Assembly (NCBI GenBank): GCA_963775975.1
Contig: CAVZKX010000003.1
Coordinates: 1,364,001 to 1,428,000 of the forward strand
Length of the DNA: 64,000 nt
Source: JANXQG01 sp963775975
Lineage (GTDB): Bacteria > Planctomycetota > Planctomycetia > Pirellulales > Thermoguttaceae
Direction of reading: 5' to 3'
The notes under the pieces are model-generated. The model ran no database searches, had not been told where the DNA came from, and was given only the letters and a program-made list of their open reading frames with translations. Both the position numbers and the translations under genes were made by a program. Below, one piece after another: positions 23,689 to 36,800 of the stretch (its first letter is position 1; each line of letters begins with the position of its first letter).

Positions 23689-25771
23689 ATGAAAAAATGG
23701 TTTTTTGCGTGCTTCATGATACACGTCGTTGCGGCTGGCAGCGCGCAAGCTGTTGCAATCACGGCGAATGGGCTCCTGGGCGGCCGGACTATCTACGCGA
23801 TCAATGAGTACGAGAATCTTTACGACTCCAGTGGAAACGTGGTGACCAGCCGCGTCGGCCAGGCCGGCGATTCCATCCAGGGCGTGTTCGTTGCCACACA
23901 GGTTTCCAATCAGATCGGATCGGCGTTCTATGCCCCGTTTATCGCGGGTGGCGTCGAATTGACGGGCGTGTTTGACGAATTCGTCGCGGGCACTGACGCC
24001 GCAGGAAACTCCATTTTCACGCCGGATTCTACTTCAGTAACAAGCGGCAAGGCAATTTCCGGCGCGGCGTTTCAGGCAACGTATGGAAGTGGCGCGATGC
24101 TTGTGCTCTTCCAGAACAATACGGATGCCATGCCGCTTTCGATAAACGGAAACGGATTGGTCGGTCTGACAAGCGCACAGGCGATGTCGTTGGCAAGTGC
24201 CGGCACGGAGTGGGCGTCGTTCGGCGCCAATGGCGTGTGGGGCGCCAGCAATGGCTACTATTTCAGTGCGGCCTCATTCGCCCCCGGCGTCAGCAGCTTT
24301 GCAGCTTCGCTGGGAGTTGTAAACAATCGTATGGGGCTTTCGAATTCGCAGTTCGTCCCGCTTACTCAGCCTATACCGCCTGGATTCGCGTCCGACCCAA
24401 GCCTGTCGGCGATTGCAAACTTGCTCGGCGCAGGGGACTACGAACCCGACCGCTCTGCAATTGAATGGCACACCTTATACGATCTACGGGACGGACCCAA
24501 TAACACTGAAGTTTGGCGGCGCTTGGGCGGCCGCGGCAAGTGGATCCTGGAACAATTCGAGCAACTGGACGGGTTCTGTGCCCAACGGCAGCGGGCAGGG
24601 CGCCGTCCTCGTCACAGGTACCGCTGCTCCCGTGACGGTCACGCTCACTGCGCCGGTGACAGTCGGCTCGCTGCTGCTGGGCAACACCAGCAGCAACGCA
24701 GGCTACACGTTATCCGGCATTGGCGGCAACTCGCTAACGCTGGACAGCGGTGGCGCCGGTACGTCGATCACCATTGCCGGCGGCACTCACGCCATCGCTG
24801 TGCCGATCATCCTAGCCGGGAGCCTGGCGGTAAGCGGCAGCGGAATATTGGACGTCGTCGGCTCCGGCAGCATCGCGAGCAACAGTGGCAGCTACTCAGT
24901 ATCCGTAAACATGCCCACGGGGATGCTCGTCCTCGGCAGTTCGGACAGCTACACTGGCGCCACGACAGTCAGTCAGGGCACGCTGCAATTGGCCAACCCA
25001 AATTCCCTGGCAAATAGCACCGTGTCAGTCAACGCGAGAAATGGCCTGCAATTCAACTCTGGCATCGGCACATTCAACGTGGGCGGACTCGCCGGCAACG
25101 GGGCTTTTTCGCTCAGCGACACAAGCGGAGTTGCCGTGAATCTTGTGGTTGGCGGCAACGACCAAAACACGACCTTCGGCGGCTCGATCGGCGGCCCAGG
25201 TTTGATTACTAAGGCTGGCAGCGGCTCTATCGACCTGACAGGCAGCAACTCGTGGACCGGCGGGCTGACAATTGATCCAGGAACGGTTGGCTTCAATAGT
25301 GATACCGCGTTGGGCGCGCCGTCGAGCCCAATTATTGTCCTCGGCAGTGGAACGCTGCAGGCCGACGGTCCAATTTCGCTCTCGGCCAGCCGCAGCATTA
25401 CAATCAATTCCGACGCAACCGCCTCGTTCGACCCGCAAGGCAATACGCTCACCGTCCGCGGCCTAATCACAGGCGGCGGAACACTGGCCAAAACCGGCTC
25501 CGGGTTGATGGTACTTACCGGCTCCAACGACTGCAGCGGCGGCACCGAAGTTCTTGATGGCACGCTCGAAGTCGCGAATCCGAATTCCCTCGCCGACGGG
25601 TCAAATTTGTCGCTCGGGTATGGACTTTCCAAATTTGCCCTTGTGGCCGCGATTTCAAGCGAAGCAGAGGCAGTCCCCGAACCTCCGGCACTTGGTTTAT
25701 TTTCCGCGGGCTCGATCCTTGCGGCCGTTGCGGCTTGCAGGCCAAGATGGAGAGACGGTATAAAGGAATGA
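23689..25771 (+). CDS. PEP-CTERM surface protein 3 (one frameshift)
   Basis: About 693 residues after repair. ATG at 23689 follows AAGGAG at a spacing of about 12. Signal peptide FFACFMIHVVAAGSAQA. The first 240 residues are a unique domain (GGRTIYAINEYENLYDSSG...) with no family that I recognise. Then come SGSWNNSSNWTGSVPNG and passenger-associated repeats (SDSYTGATTVSQGTLQLAN). The end is VPEPPALGLFSAGSILAA plus RPRWRDG, a PEP-CTERM signal. An extra G in the run at 24,431-24,434 breaks the frame (fragments 23686-25017 and 24413-25771); removing it joins LLGAG to TTNPTALQLNG. The kinase gene starts 86 bases downstream with no terminator between, so the two are probably co-transcribed. Confidence 0.85.
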
Positions 25772-25857
25772 GGAGAGCATCGATTTGAGAGCCGGGCGAG
25801 CGCGCATTTCCCCCCCCGTTGCTTTAGATCACAGGATAGACGACCAAGCCGGGCGAA

Positions 25858-28800
25858 ATGGGCACGACATTACCAACTGATGACCCCCACGATCAACCGG
25901 ACGCCGGCGAATGCACGGCCGATTGGCATGGTTCGGAGTCAGACGCTTCGGCGGACACGTCGGCCACAAACGAGTCGCAATCGCAAGGCGAGAATTCAGG
26001 GCAGTTCAAACTGCCGGAACGCATCGGCCGATACCGCGTAGAATCGGTATTAGGCACGGGCGCCTTTGGAGTGGTCTATCGTTGCCAGGATGAAATGCTG
26101 CTGCGGTGCGTCGCCGTCAAGGTGCCGCATCCGCATCTCCTGGACAACCCGGAAATGTATCTCGCCGAGGCGAGGGTCTTGGCCAGTCTCGAGCATCCTG
26201 CCATCGTACCCGTCTATGACGCGGGTCAAACGGATGACGGAATGTGCTTCTTGGTCTCCAAGTTTATCGAGGGGAGCAACCTGAAGAGCAGACGGCAGGA
26301 GGCGCCCCTTTCGCAACCCGCGGCGGTTGAATTGACGGCGAGTATCGCCGAAGCCTTGCATTGTGCCCACGTTCACGGCGTTGTCCACCGTGACCTGAAG
26401 CCGGCGAACATCTTGCTCGATCTGCAAGCGAGGCCCTATCTTGCCGATTTCGGCCTGGCGCTGCGGGACGAAGAGTTTGGCCTGCATGGAAAGAACGCGG
26501 GCACGCCCGCCTACATGAGTCCCGAACAAGCCCGGAGCGAGGGACATCTCGTCGACGGCCGATCCGATATCTTCAGCCTCGGCGTCGTACTGTATGAATT
26601 GCTGACGGCGGCGAGACCTTTTCGCGGTTCGAATGTAGAGGAGATTCTAGAGCGAATCAGGATGCTCGAGCCCCGCCCGCTGCGGCAAATCGACGACAGC
26701 ATCCCGAAGGAACTCGAGCGGATCTGTCTCAAGGCGATCGCGAAACGGGCGTCCGACCGCTACAACACCGCGCTGGACATGTCCGACGACCTGCGAGCGT
26801 TTCTGGCGGCGTTCGGCGAAGCGTCGACTTGGCGCGCCTCTTCATCGCGAAGCTCGTTCGATGCGCCGCCCGTCTCTGCCGCGGAGTCCGCAAGTCCCGA
26901 TACGCAGGTGATATCCGGCCTGGCGACGGATGCCGGCAAGCCCGTAAAGATCGTGCCCAAAGGATTGAAATCGTTCGACAAGGGCGATGCAGACTTCTTC
27001 CTGAAGCTGCTCCCCGGTCCGCACGATCGTCATGGCCTGCCGGATGGCATTCGCTTTTGGAAAACCCGAATCGAGGAGCCCGACCCCGATGCCGGCTTTC
27101 GCGCGGGAATCATCTATGGACCGTCGGGCTGCGGCAAATCGTCGCTGGTTAAGGCAGGGTTGCTGCCGAGGCTGGACAGTTCGATCGTTTCAGTCTACGT
27201 CGAGGCGGCGGGCAGCGGAACCGAAGACCGGCTGCTGCGCAGCGTTCGACGCCGCTTGCCGGACGTGAACGAGGAGGGAGGGCTGACCAAGGTGCTGGCC
27301 GCTGTGCGCCGCGGAAATGGTCTTGCGCCGGGCGAAAAGCTGCTGCTCGTTATCGACCAGTTCGAGCAATGGTTGCACTCCCACGGTGGCGAGGAGGAGG
27401 CGGAGCTAGTGCTCGCACTGCGGCAATGCGACGGTGTGCGAATACAGTGTCTATTGATGGTCCGCGACGATTTCTGGCTGGCCGTCAGCCGCTTCATGCA
27501 GGCGCTGGAAGTGCGCGTCGCCGAAGGAGAAAACTCGCGGCTCGTCGATCTGTTCGACCAGCGCCATGCCCAAAAAGTCCTTGCCGCGTTCGGCGTGGCA
27601 TACGGCGCACTGCCGGAAACGGCACGGACGAAGGAGCAGGACGCCTTCCTCGGTCAAGCGGTGGCCGGCCTGGCCCAGGAGGGCAAGATCGTCCCGGTGC
27701 GGCTGGCGTTGTTTGCCGAAATGTTCAAAAGCAAGCCGTGGACGCCTTCAGCGTTGCGGCAAATTGGAGGGGCCGAAGGCGTCGGCGTGGCGTTTCTTGA
27801 AGAGACGTTTTCCTCGCCCTCGGCTCCGCCGCAGCATCGCTTGCTCCAGAAGGCGGCACAGGCAGTTTTGGCAGCTCTGCTGCCGGAAGCCGGCGCGGAC
27901 ATCAAAGGCCGCACGCACTCTCGCGCAGAATTGCTCGAGGCATCCGGTTGCAAGTCCTCACCGCGGCAGTTTGAGGACCTAATGGCCATGCTCGTCCTCG
28001 AATTGCGTCTGGTGAGCCCGGCGGAATCCGAGTCCCATGACGCGGCGGGAGATGCCGCTGGGAATATGAAATACCAACTGACGCACGATTATCTTGTGCC
28101 CTCGCTGCGAAGTTGGTTGATGCGGAAGCAGAAGGCCACCCGTCGCGGCCGGGCCGAACTGCGGCTGGCTGATTTTGCCTCGTTGTGGTCCGCCCGGCCG
28201 GAAAACCGTCGGCTGCCCTCGATTTTCGAGTACCTCCAGATTCGCTTCCACACGTCATCCAGATTGTGGAATGACTCGCAGCGCAGGATGATGCGTGCCG
28301 CCGGCCGACTGCACGGCCTGCGCTGGACGGCCGCGCTGGTCGTAATCGCCGCGATTGCCTTCGCCGGCTATGAGTCCCGCGGGCGGTCCAGGGCAAACTC
28401 GCTGAGAGAGGAATTGTACAGCGCGGAGTTCAGCCGGGTTCCGATTATTCTTGAGGAGCTGGCGAATTATCGCCGCTGGGCGGTTCCTGCGCTCCGTCAG
28501 GATTTGGACGAGTCTGCCAAGAACCTGCAAAGCGACAAGGATGACGAGGCGAGGGGCCGCGATAACCGCACACGGCTTCGCGCGAGCCTCGCGCTGCTGC
28601 CTAGCGATGAGAGTCAAAGCGAGTTTCTCTATGCCTGCCTGATTGCAGCCCCGCCGGATGAAGTCGACACGATCCGCCGCGCCTTGCTGGCGCACGAGCG
28701 GCAATTGCCCGTGGACACTTTCAGAGGCCCAGGTTGCCGAGGACGTGCGCGGTCATCCGGGCGATCCGAAATACAGGCTTGCCATCGAACGCAAGGCCCA

Positions 28801-30058
28801 TGCGGCGATCGCGCTTCTGATGCTCAAGCAGCCGGACAAAGTATGGCCGCTCTTCAGGAACGCGCCGGACGAAACCGTGCGCAGCTATCTTATTCATTGG
28901 AGCCGCCCGCTGGGGGTCGATCCGCAGATTTTTGCCGAGCGCCTGGGCGGCGAAACGAACGCCGGCGCGCAAAGCGCGCTTTTGCTTGTGCTGGGCGAAT
29001 ATCCCGACTCCGCTTGGCACGATGGCCAGCGGCGAGAGTTTGCCGCGCAGGTTCTGGCGATATTCGAGCGAGACGCCGATCCAGGGCTGCACGGCGCCGC
29101 GCAATGGTTGCTGAGCAAGTGGCATGGCGATGATGATATTAAGGCCGCGAACGAGCGCCTCGGAACGGACGATGCCGACCGCGCGCGCGAGCAATCCTAC
29201 TCGCGGCGGAAATGGTATGTCAACCGCCAGAACCAGACCTTTGTGCTTGTCGATGCAAACGGATTATTCGCGATGGGATCGCCCAATAGCGAGCATGGTC
29301 CGGATGTCCTTATCGAAAAACAGCACTCGCGGAAGATCGCTCGGACCTTTGCGATTGCCGCCAGCCCTGTTTCTATCGAGCAATTTCGCCGTTTCCAAGT
29401 GGAGCGGCCCGAGGTCGAAAAAATGCTCGTGCCTGATATCGTTTCGAGCAACGACGCCCCGCAAGCCGGCATGACCTGGTACGAAGCGGCCGGATACTGC
29501 AACTGGCTGAGCGAAAAAGACGGTATCGCCCGCGATCAATGGTGTTACGTTCCGAACGCGAGGGGCAAATACGATCAAGGCATGCGCGCGAAGGACAACT
29601 ACCTTGCCCTGACCGGCTATCGTCTGCCGACGGAGGCCGAATGGGAGTTTGCCTGTCGCGCCGGCACGATCACAAGGTTCTATTGTGGCGAGGATGACGT
29701 CGTCCTGCGCGACTACGCGTGGTACGAGAACAACAGCGATGCCCACGTTCGGCCGGTGGCTCGCCTTAAGCCCAATGATTTCGGCCTATTCGATATGCAC
29801 GGCAACGTCTGGCAGTGGTGCGAGTGTCCGTCGTTACCCTATCCGCGCGAGAACGACGACCACTCCTCGGCCGAACCTGTGACCGACGCTATGTTAGCTG
29901 CGCTTCGGGGCGGGGCCTACGACAATCTGTCGCGGCGGGTCCGCTCCGCGTTTCGAGCACGCCAAAGCCCAGGTAGCCGCCAGCCTTCTTTCGGTTTCCG
30001 CCCGGCGCGGACGATCAAAGTGCAAAGTTCTCCGCTTGGATCGAGTCCCCCACAATAA
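25858..30058 (+). CDS. Ser/Thr kinase - STAND-type ATPase - transmembrane - FGE-like sensor protein 1 (one frameshift)
   Basis: About 1,399 residues after repair. Domains in order: a protein kinase (about 55-315) with GTGAFGVVY, VAVKVP (Lys88), VHRDLKPANILL, DFGLALR and SPEQAR; a linker; a STAND-like NTPase with Walker A GPSGCGKSS (about residue 420) and Walker B LLLVIDQFEQW, then an arginine-rich winged region; a transmembrane helix (AALVVIAAIAFAG, about 820); a helical spacer; and a formylglycine-generating-enzyme-like (SUMF1/FGE-sulfatase) domain from about 1,115, with MGSP, YRLPTEAEWEFACR, FDMHGNVWQWCE and GFRPAR. The kinase and NTPase would be cytoplasmic and the FGE-like domain outside, suggesting a sensor. 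An extra T at 28,719-28,721 splits it into 25858-29133 and 28643-30058. The signal and substrates are unknown. Confidence 0.85.
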
Positions 30059-30060
30059 AG

Positions 30061-30089
30061 TTGCTCATCGAGTTGGGGCTTGCTATCAT
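30061..30089 (+). promoter_or_regulatory. Putative promoter of PEP-CTERM protein 4
   Basis: TTGCTC (30061-30066), a 17-base spacer and TATCAT (30084-30089), directly after the stop of kinase 1. It would separate the second surface-protein/kinase pair into its own transcription unit. Confidence 0.4.
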
Positions 30090-30218
30090 ATTGGCTTGGC
30101 GGAATCCACGCCTGTTTACCGGTTTGCGCTCGGGCTCGCTGATTCCGCTGGCGCAACGTATTTGTGAAGCGGGGGTCGGCTGGATGCCGACCGGGTGTGA
30201 CCGAGGGGACATTCGTCC

Positions 30219-33200
30219 ATGAAGTTTTCAGTCGTCATCAAGTCATTCGGGCTAGCCCTTACCGCGATGTTAATTGGCGAGGCTTCCGCCGCATGGTCGG
30301 CAACGCTTACGTGGAGCAGCACGGCGGCAGGAGCGAATTGGAGCGATGCCTCGAATTGGGGCGGGACGGTGCCGGGCATTGCGGACGTGGGACTTTTCTC
30401 GGCCCCGGCCTACGTTGCACAGCCATCGCTGAACGCTGCCGCCAACATCGGCGGGATTTGGGACACCGGCAGCGGATCGCTGACCATCGGCGGCGCGAGC
30501 GCCTTAACGCTCTTCGGTGCGACGATCAACGCCAATACGGGCACGGGGTTGGAACTAGACGCCGGCACTGGTCCGCTCACGATCAACGCGCCGCTGATCT
30601 TGCAGAACGATCAGCAGTGGATCAACAATTCCGCGAACTCGTTTTCGGTCGGCGGCAACATCAGCAGCTCCGCCAGCCTGACATTTATCGGCTCGGGTGT
30701 GCTGAGCCTGACAGGCTCAAACGTGCTTTTCGGGAATACAACGGTCGACGGCGGCACGTTGCAATTGCCCGGCGGCTCGCTGGCTTCGCCTAACCAATAT
30801 ATCGGCAATTCCGCCACCGGCAGCTTCACACAGTCCGGCGGAACGAACACGGCTAGCAATGTCCTTGTCCTCGGAAACAACCTCGGCAGCAGCGGCATCT
30901 ACAACTTCAGCGGCGGCTCCTTGTTCGGCAACGGCGAGTTCGTGGGCGAGAGCGGCACGGGCAGCTTCACCCAGTCCGGCGGAACGAACGCGGCTAGCAA
31001 TGTCCTTGTCGTCGGAGACAACCTCGGCGGCAGTGGCAGTTACAATCTCAGCGGCGGCTCCTTATACGGCGCCGGCGAACACGTGGGCACCAACGGCACG
31101 GGCAGCTTCACGCAGTCTGGCGGAACTCACACGATCGGCAATTATCTCTACCTCGGAACCTACTCTGGCGGCAGCGGCAGCTACAACTTCAGCGGCGGCG
31201 GCTACTTGTCCGGCTACGGCGAGTATTTGGGCTATGAAGGCACGGGCAGCTTCGCGCAGTCCGGGGAAACGAACACGATTGCCGGCAACCTGGCGTTGGG
31301 GGCCACTACGGGCGGCGCGGGAACCTATACTCTGAACGCAGGCCTGTTGCTTGCCACAAGTGCGGAGTACGTCGGATATTCGGCCGTCGGGACGTTCAGC
31401 CAGTCCGGCGGCGTCAATTCGATATCCGGAACGACCAACGGTCTCTGCATCGGGTTTAGCACAAACGGAAGCGGAACCTATTCTCTGACTGGCGGCTCGC
31501 TTTCGGCGTCGACGCAATATGTCGGCTATAGCGGCAGCGGCAACTTTACACAGTCCGGCGGAGTGAATTCCGCCGGAACTGCGGGCAGCGTTTACGTCGG
31601 CTACAATTTCGGCAGTAAAGGCAGCTACAGCCTAAGCGGCAGCGGATCGCTCTCCGCGCCTACCGAGTACATCGGCTATAACGGACCTGGCGCATTCATC
31701 CAGTCCGGCGGAACGAACAGCTCCAACTATCTCTATGTCACTGTCGGCTACCTCACCAGCACTGGAAGCTATTCTCTGACTGGCGGCTCGCTTTCGGCGT
31801 CGACGCAATATATCGGCTATAGCGGCAGCGGCAACTTCACGCAATCCGGCGGAGTGAATTCTGCCGGCACTTCGGGCAGCATTTACGTTGGCTACAATTC
31901 CCTTAGTAACGGCAGCTACAGCCTCAGCGGCAGCGGCTCGCTCTCGGCGCCTACCGAGTACATCGGATATAACGGCATCGGCAAGTTTACGCAATCGGGC
32001 GGAACGAACAGATCCAACCAACTCACTGTCGGCGTCAGCGGAACCTATTCTCAGACCGGCGGTACGAACAGCGTCTCCAGCGGACTCGATGTCGGCGCAT
32101 ACGCGACCTACAACCTTAGCGGCGGATCGCTCTCCGCGCCTCACGAGTATGTCGGCGGTGGTGCCTCCGGCAACGCCAACTTCACACAATCGGGCGGAAC
32201 GAACACGGTGTCCGAACTTTATGTCGACGCAGATAGTGGACCCCCCTTTTACTATCCCAATACATACAACCTAAATGGCGGTCTTCTTGCGATTGGTTCC
32301 GCGGGCATTGGCGGAGCCGGAGTCTTCAATTTGGGCGACGGCGTGCTCGGCGCAACCGCTCCTTGGTCTTCGTCGATAGACGTGAACCTCACCGGCACCG
32401 CCGGAAACTCAACCATCGATACCTCCGGCGGAAGCATCGGCCTTTCAGGCAATTTGGTCGGGTCGAGCACATTGAGCAAGGTGGGGAATGGCATGCTCGC
32501 ACTAAGCGCGCTGAGTTCCTCACTCGACACGCTAATCGTTGAGGACGGCGTCATAACGCAGACGGGTGGAGTCCTCACCGTCACGACTAACTTTAAATGC
32601 AGCGGCGCCTACTATCTCTACGGCGGCATACTGAATGTGCCTTCTTACCTCCCCAGTGGCGGGACGCCACTGATGATAATCAGCGGTGGAACGCTTTCCA
32701 CGGGCTCCGTCGGGGCGACCATCGTGTTGTCGGGAACGAACAACACAATCATTATGAACGATGACAATGGATCGATCAGCGGGTCCGGCGGTTTCACGAC
32801 GGGCGGACCGGGCACGATAATTCTCAATCGAGACAATACCTTCACGGGCGACACCACGATAACGCAGGGCGCTGTGCAAATCAACAGCATGAACTCCCTC
32901 GTGAATTCGACCGTCGTCCTGAATGTTAGCAACGGCTTGCAATTCGGTACATCCTCCGGCACTTATAACATCGGCGGGCTCTCCGGCATCGGGAATTTGG
33001 CGCTGCGCGACACGGCCGGATCGCCGATCACGTTTCACGTCGGCGGTAACGGTGCGAATACGACCTTCAGCGGTACGATCAGTGGCGGCGGCACGCTGGA
33101 CTTGGTTGGCGGTAGCTTGGACTTGACCGGCACGAACACCAACTACGGCGGCGATCACCTGCCCGGCAGGCTGGGCTTCAATAGCGACGCCGCCTTGGGT

Positions 33201-33699
33201 ATGCCGACGAACCCGATCTTCTTTGACGGAAGCGGCACGCTGCATGCCGACTATTCGGTAACGCTTTCCTCGAGCCGCACGATAACGATTGGTTCGGCGC
33301 GTACCGCCGCGCTCGACGCCGGCGGCGGCACGCTCGCGGTCCCAGGAATCATCACCGGTCCAGGCTCTTTGGCCGTGACGGGCAGCGGCATGGTCATGCT
33401 CAGCGGGACGAACACCTATGGTGGCGGCACGTTCGTGGATAACGGAACGTTGGAAGTAACCAGCGCGGCGGCGATCCCCGACGCGAGTGATTTGACCGTC
33501 GGCAATTCATTATTCGGCGCTCCCCCGACGCCCGTCGCATCGAGCAGCTGCCGGCGCACTTGAATCCTCGCTCGCTGCTTCGCCCACCGGTGCGACGGCG
33601 GCCGTTCCCGAGCCGGGCACATTGGCACTGTTGGCTGCCGCGAGCATTTTGGCGGCCTTCGCTGCTCGGCGGCCGATCAAACTCCATTGCATATACTGA
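30219..33699 (+). CDS. PEP-CTERM surface protein 4 (one frameshift)
   Basis: About 1,159 residues after repair. ATG at 30219 has GAGGGGA 10 bases upstream. Signal peptide SFGLALTAMLIGEASAAWSA, then the entry motif GANWSDASNWGGTVPG, passenger-associated units, and about fifteen FTQSGGTN...YNLSGGSL units, many with SAPTEYIGYNG. The C-terminal module (FNSDAALGMPTNPIFF to DASDLTVGN) precedes the sorting signal. An extra A near 33,543 causes a premature stop at 33,563; removing it gives AAAGALESSLAASPTG and then VPEPGTLALLAAASILAAF plus ARRP, ending at 33,699. No terminator is evident before kinase 2, which starts 148 bases later. Predicted as an exosortase-anchored surface protein. Confidence 0.85.
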
Positions 33700-33847
33700 T
33701 CCGCTCGGAAGCAGGTGAAGCGCATGCTTAGAGCGCGGCATCCCCGACATGCTAGAATGTCCGTGGCAAGTACCCATCCCTTTCCGACAAGTTCCCGAAT
33801 CCAGTGGATTGGAATCGGCGTACCCGGGTTGCTGGATACGCTACACC

Positions 33848-36800
33848 ATGTCCGAGCTATTTGAATCGCAGCGTCCCGATCCTAGCGACAAGAAAACGTC
33901 GGCAACCCTGCTCCAGCGCGCAGCCACGAACTTAGAAGCCACGGCCGACCCGGCGAGCCTTGCGGCGATTGACAAAATGGAATCGTCGGACGCGGCAGGC
34001 GATGATTTGTACGCCGGTGTTGACACGTTTGAATACCTGGCGGACGCCGATGACTCGGAATCCTCAACACCGGAAAGGATCGGGCGCTATCGAATCGAGC
34101 GGGTCCTCGGCCGCGGCGGTTTTGGACTGGTCTACTTGGCCCGTGATGACCAGTTGGCCCGGCACGTAGCAATCAAAGTACCGCACGCGCGGCTGATTGC
34201 CAAACGCGCGTACGCCGAGGCTTATCTACAGGAGGCTCGCACCGTTGCCAATCTGGACCATCCAAATATCGTTCCGGTGCATGACGTAGGAGGCACAGAG
34301 GAGTTCCCCTGTTACATCGTATCCAAATTCATCGACGGCACGGAGCTCGCCACTCGGCTGAAGACCGCTCGGCCGTCCGTGCCGGAAGCCGCCGAACTTC
34401 TGGCGACAGTCGCCGAAGCGCTGCACTACGCCCATAAACAGGGACTCGTGCATCGTGACATCAAGCCGGGCAATATCCTGCTGGACAAAACAGGCAAACC
34501 GTTCGTGGCCGATTTTGGACTCGCGCTGCGGGAACGGGACGTCGGCAAAGGGCCGTGCTTCGTGGGAACCGCCGCCTACATGAGTCCCGAGCAGGCCCGA
34601 GGCGAAGGACACCGCGTCGACGCCCGCTCGGACATCTTCAGCCTGGGCGTGATCCTGTATGAACTGCTGACGGGCCGACGGCCGTTTCGGGCCGATTCCA
34701 AGTAGGAACTGTTGGAGAAAGTCGCCACGTTGGACGCGCGTCCGCCCCGCCAATGGGACGACACAATTCCGAGAGAATTGGAGCGAATTTGCCTTAAACT
34801 GCTTTCCAAACGTGCGGCGGAGCGCTATACGACCGCCAAGGATGTCGCGGACGATATTCGCTGCTGGCTAGTGGAGGCGGCGAAAGGCGCTGGAGTACCG
34901 GCTTTAGCCGGCGCGGAGAGGATGTTGCCGGCTGAAGCCGTTACTCCAGCGCAGGGCGATTTCAACGCCTCGTCGCCGCCGTTCTCCGCGTCGTCCGGGC
35001 GTGAGATTATAAGGGTCATCCCAAAAGGTCTGCGCTCGTTCGACGAACACGACGCCGACTTTTTCCTCGAATTGCTCGCCGGACCGCGCGACCGCACCGG
35101 CATGCCCGACAGCATTCGCTTCTGGAAAACGCGGATCGAGCACAGCGGCGCGCACGAAGCGTTCCCCGTCGGCTTGATCTATGGACCGTCGGGTTGCGGC
35201 AAGTCGTCGCTGGTAAAGGCAGGATTGCTGCCACGGCTGGCATCGTCCGTAGCCGCGGTTTATGTGGAGGCGTCCGCCGGTGAAACGGAGGCCCGCCTCT
35301 TGCGAAGCCTTCGTCGCCGCATCCCGGGTTTGCCGGAGAACAACGATCTGGCCGAAACCTTGGCGGCCCTGCGCGTAGGCAATGGCCTCGCGCCGGGCGA
35401 TAAGCTGCTCGTGGTAATCGACCAGTTCGAACAATGGCTGCACACCCACGGCGGCGAGAAGGATGCCGAGTTGACCCGGGCCCTGCGGCAGTGCGACGGT
35501 CACCGCGTCCAGTGCATCGTCATGGTGCGGGACGACTTCTGGCTGGCGGTGAGCCGCTTCATGCAGGAGTTGGAAATCCGGCTCGTCGAAGGCGAGAACT
35601 CGCGGCTCGTCGATCTGTTCGACGCGCGGCACGCCCGCAAGGTGCTCGCCGCGATGGGCCATGCCTACGGCGCGCTGCCGGAAACGAACCGCGGCAGCGA
35701 ACAGGACCAGTTCCTCGATCAAGCCGTGGCCGGGCTTGCTCAGGAGGGCAAGGTTGTGCCTGTGCGGCTGTCGCTGTTCGCCGAAATGGTAAAGAGCAAG
35801 CCGTGGACGCCTCGCGCGCTTCGCGAAATCGGCGGCGCCGAAGGCGTCGGCGTGGCGTTTCTGGAGGAGATGTTTGCATCGCCCTCCGCCCCGCCCCGCC
35901 ATCGCCTATACCAAAAGACGGCCCAGGCGGTATTGGCGGCACTGCTCCCGGAAGCGGGTACGGATATCAAAGGCCACCTGCGCTCGCGCGACGAGTTATT
36001 GGCGGCCTCCGGCTGCACGGCCGCGCCGGCGCGATTCGACGACGTGATGACCCTGCTCGATCGCGAGTTGCGACTGGTGACTCCGTCGGACAGCGAGAGC
36101 CTCGAAGCGGAAGATGGAGGCCTGCCGGCCGGCGAGCGAGGAGCAAGCTATCAATTGACCCACGACTATCTCGTGCCTTCGCTGCGCACGTGGCTGACGG
36201 GGAAGCAAAAGGCGACGCGACGCGGCCGCGCCGAGCTGCGGCTCGCGGACATTGCGGCGCTGTGGGCCGCGCGTCGAGAGCGGCGGCGGTTGCCTTCGCT
36301 GGTGGAATTCGTGCAAATTCGACTCCTCACATCGTCAAGGAAATGGAACGAGACGCAGCGGAGGGTGATGGCCGCCGCTTCGCGCCATTACGCTTTGGGC
36401 TCGGCCATCGCACTGGCCTTTCTGGCAATAATCGCCGTGGGATGGCGGGAATATCGCGGCAGTGCGACCGCAAAGGAGTTGCGAGACACGCTTTATCAGC
36501 CGCATACCGAAGCTGAAATTGCGAAGATACTCGATAGCCTGGCCAACTATCGGCGGTGGGCCGTTCCACTATTGAAGAGCGACGAGGACGAGGCGAAGGA
36601 AAGCGGCGATCGCAACAAGCGTCTTCTCACGAGCCTTGCGCTGCTTCCGGGCGATCCTCGTCAAATCGAGTACCTTAGCAAGCGCGCAATTGAAGGTGAC
36701 GAGAAGCAGTTCAAGACCGTGTTTCCGTACCTCCAAAGCCATAATGATGCCGTCGCGGCGGTCATCGAAGCGGAAATGCAGGATGGCATTAAAAGCGAAT

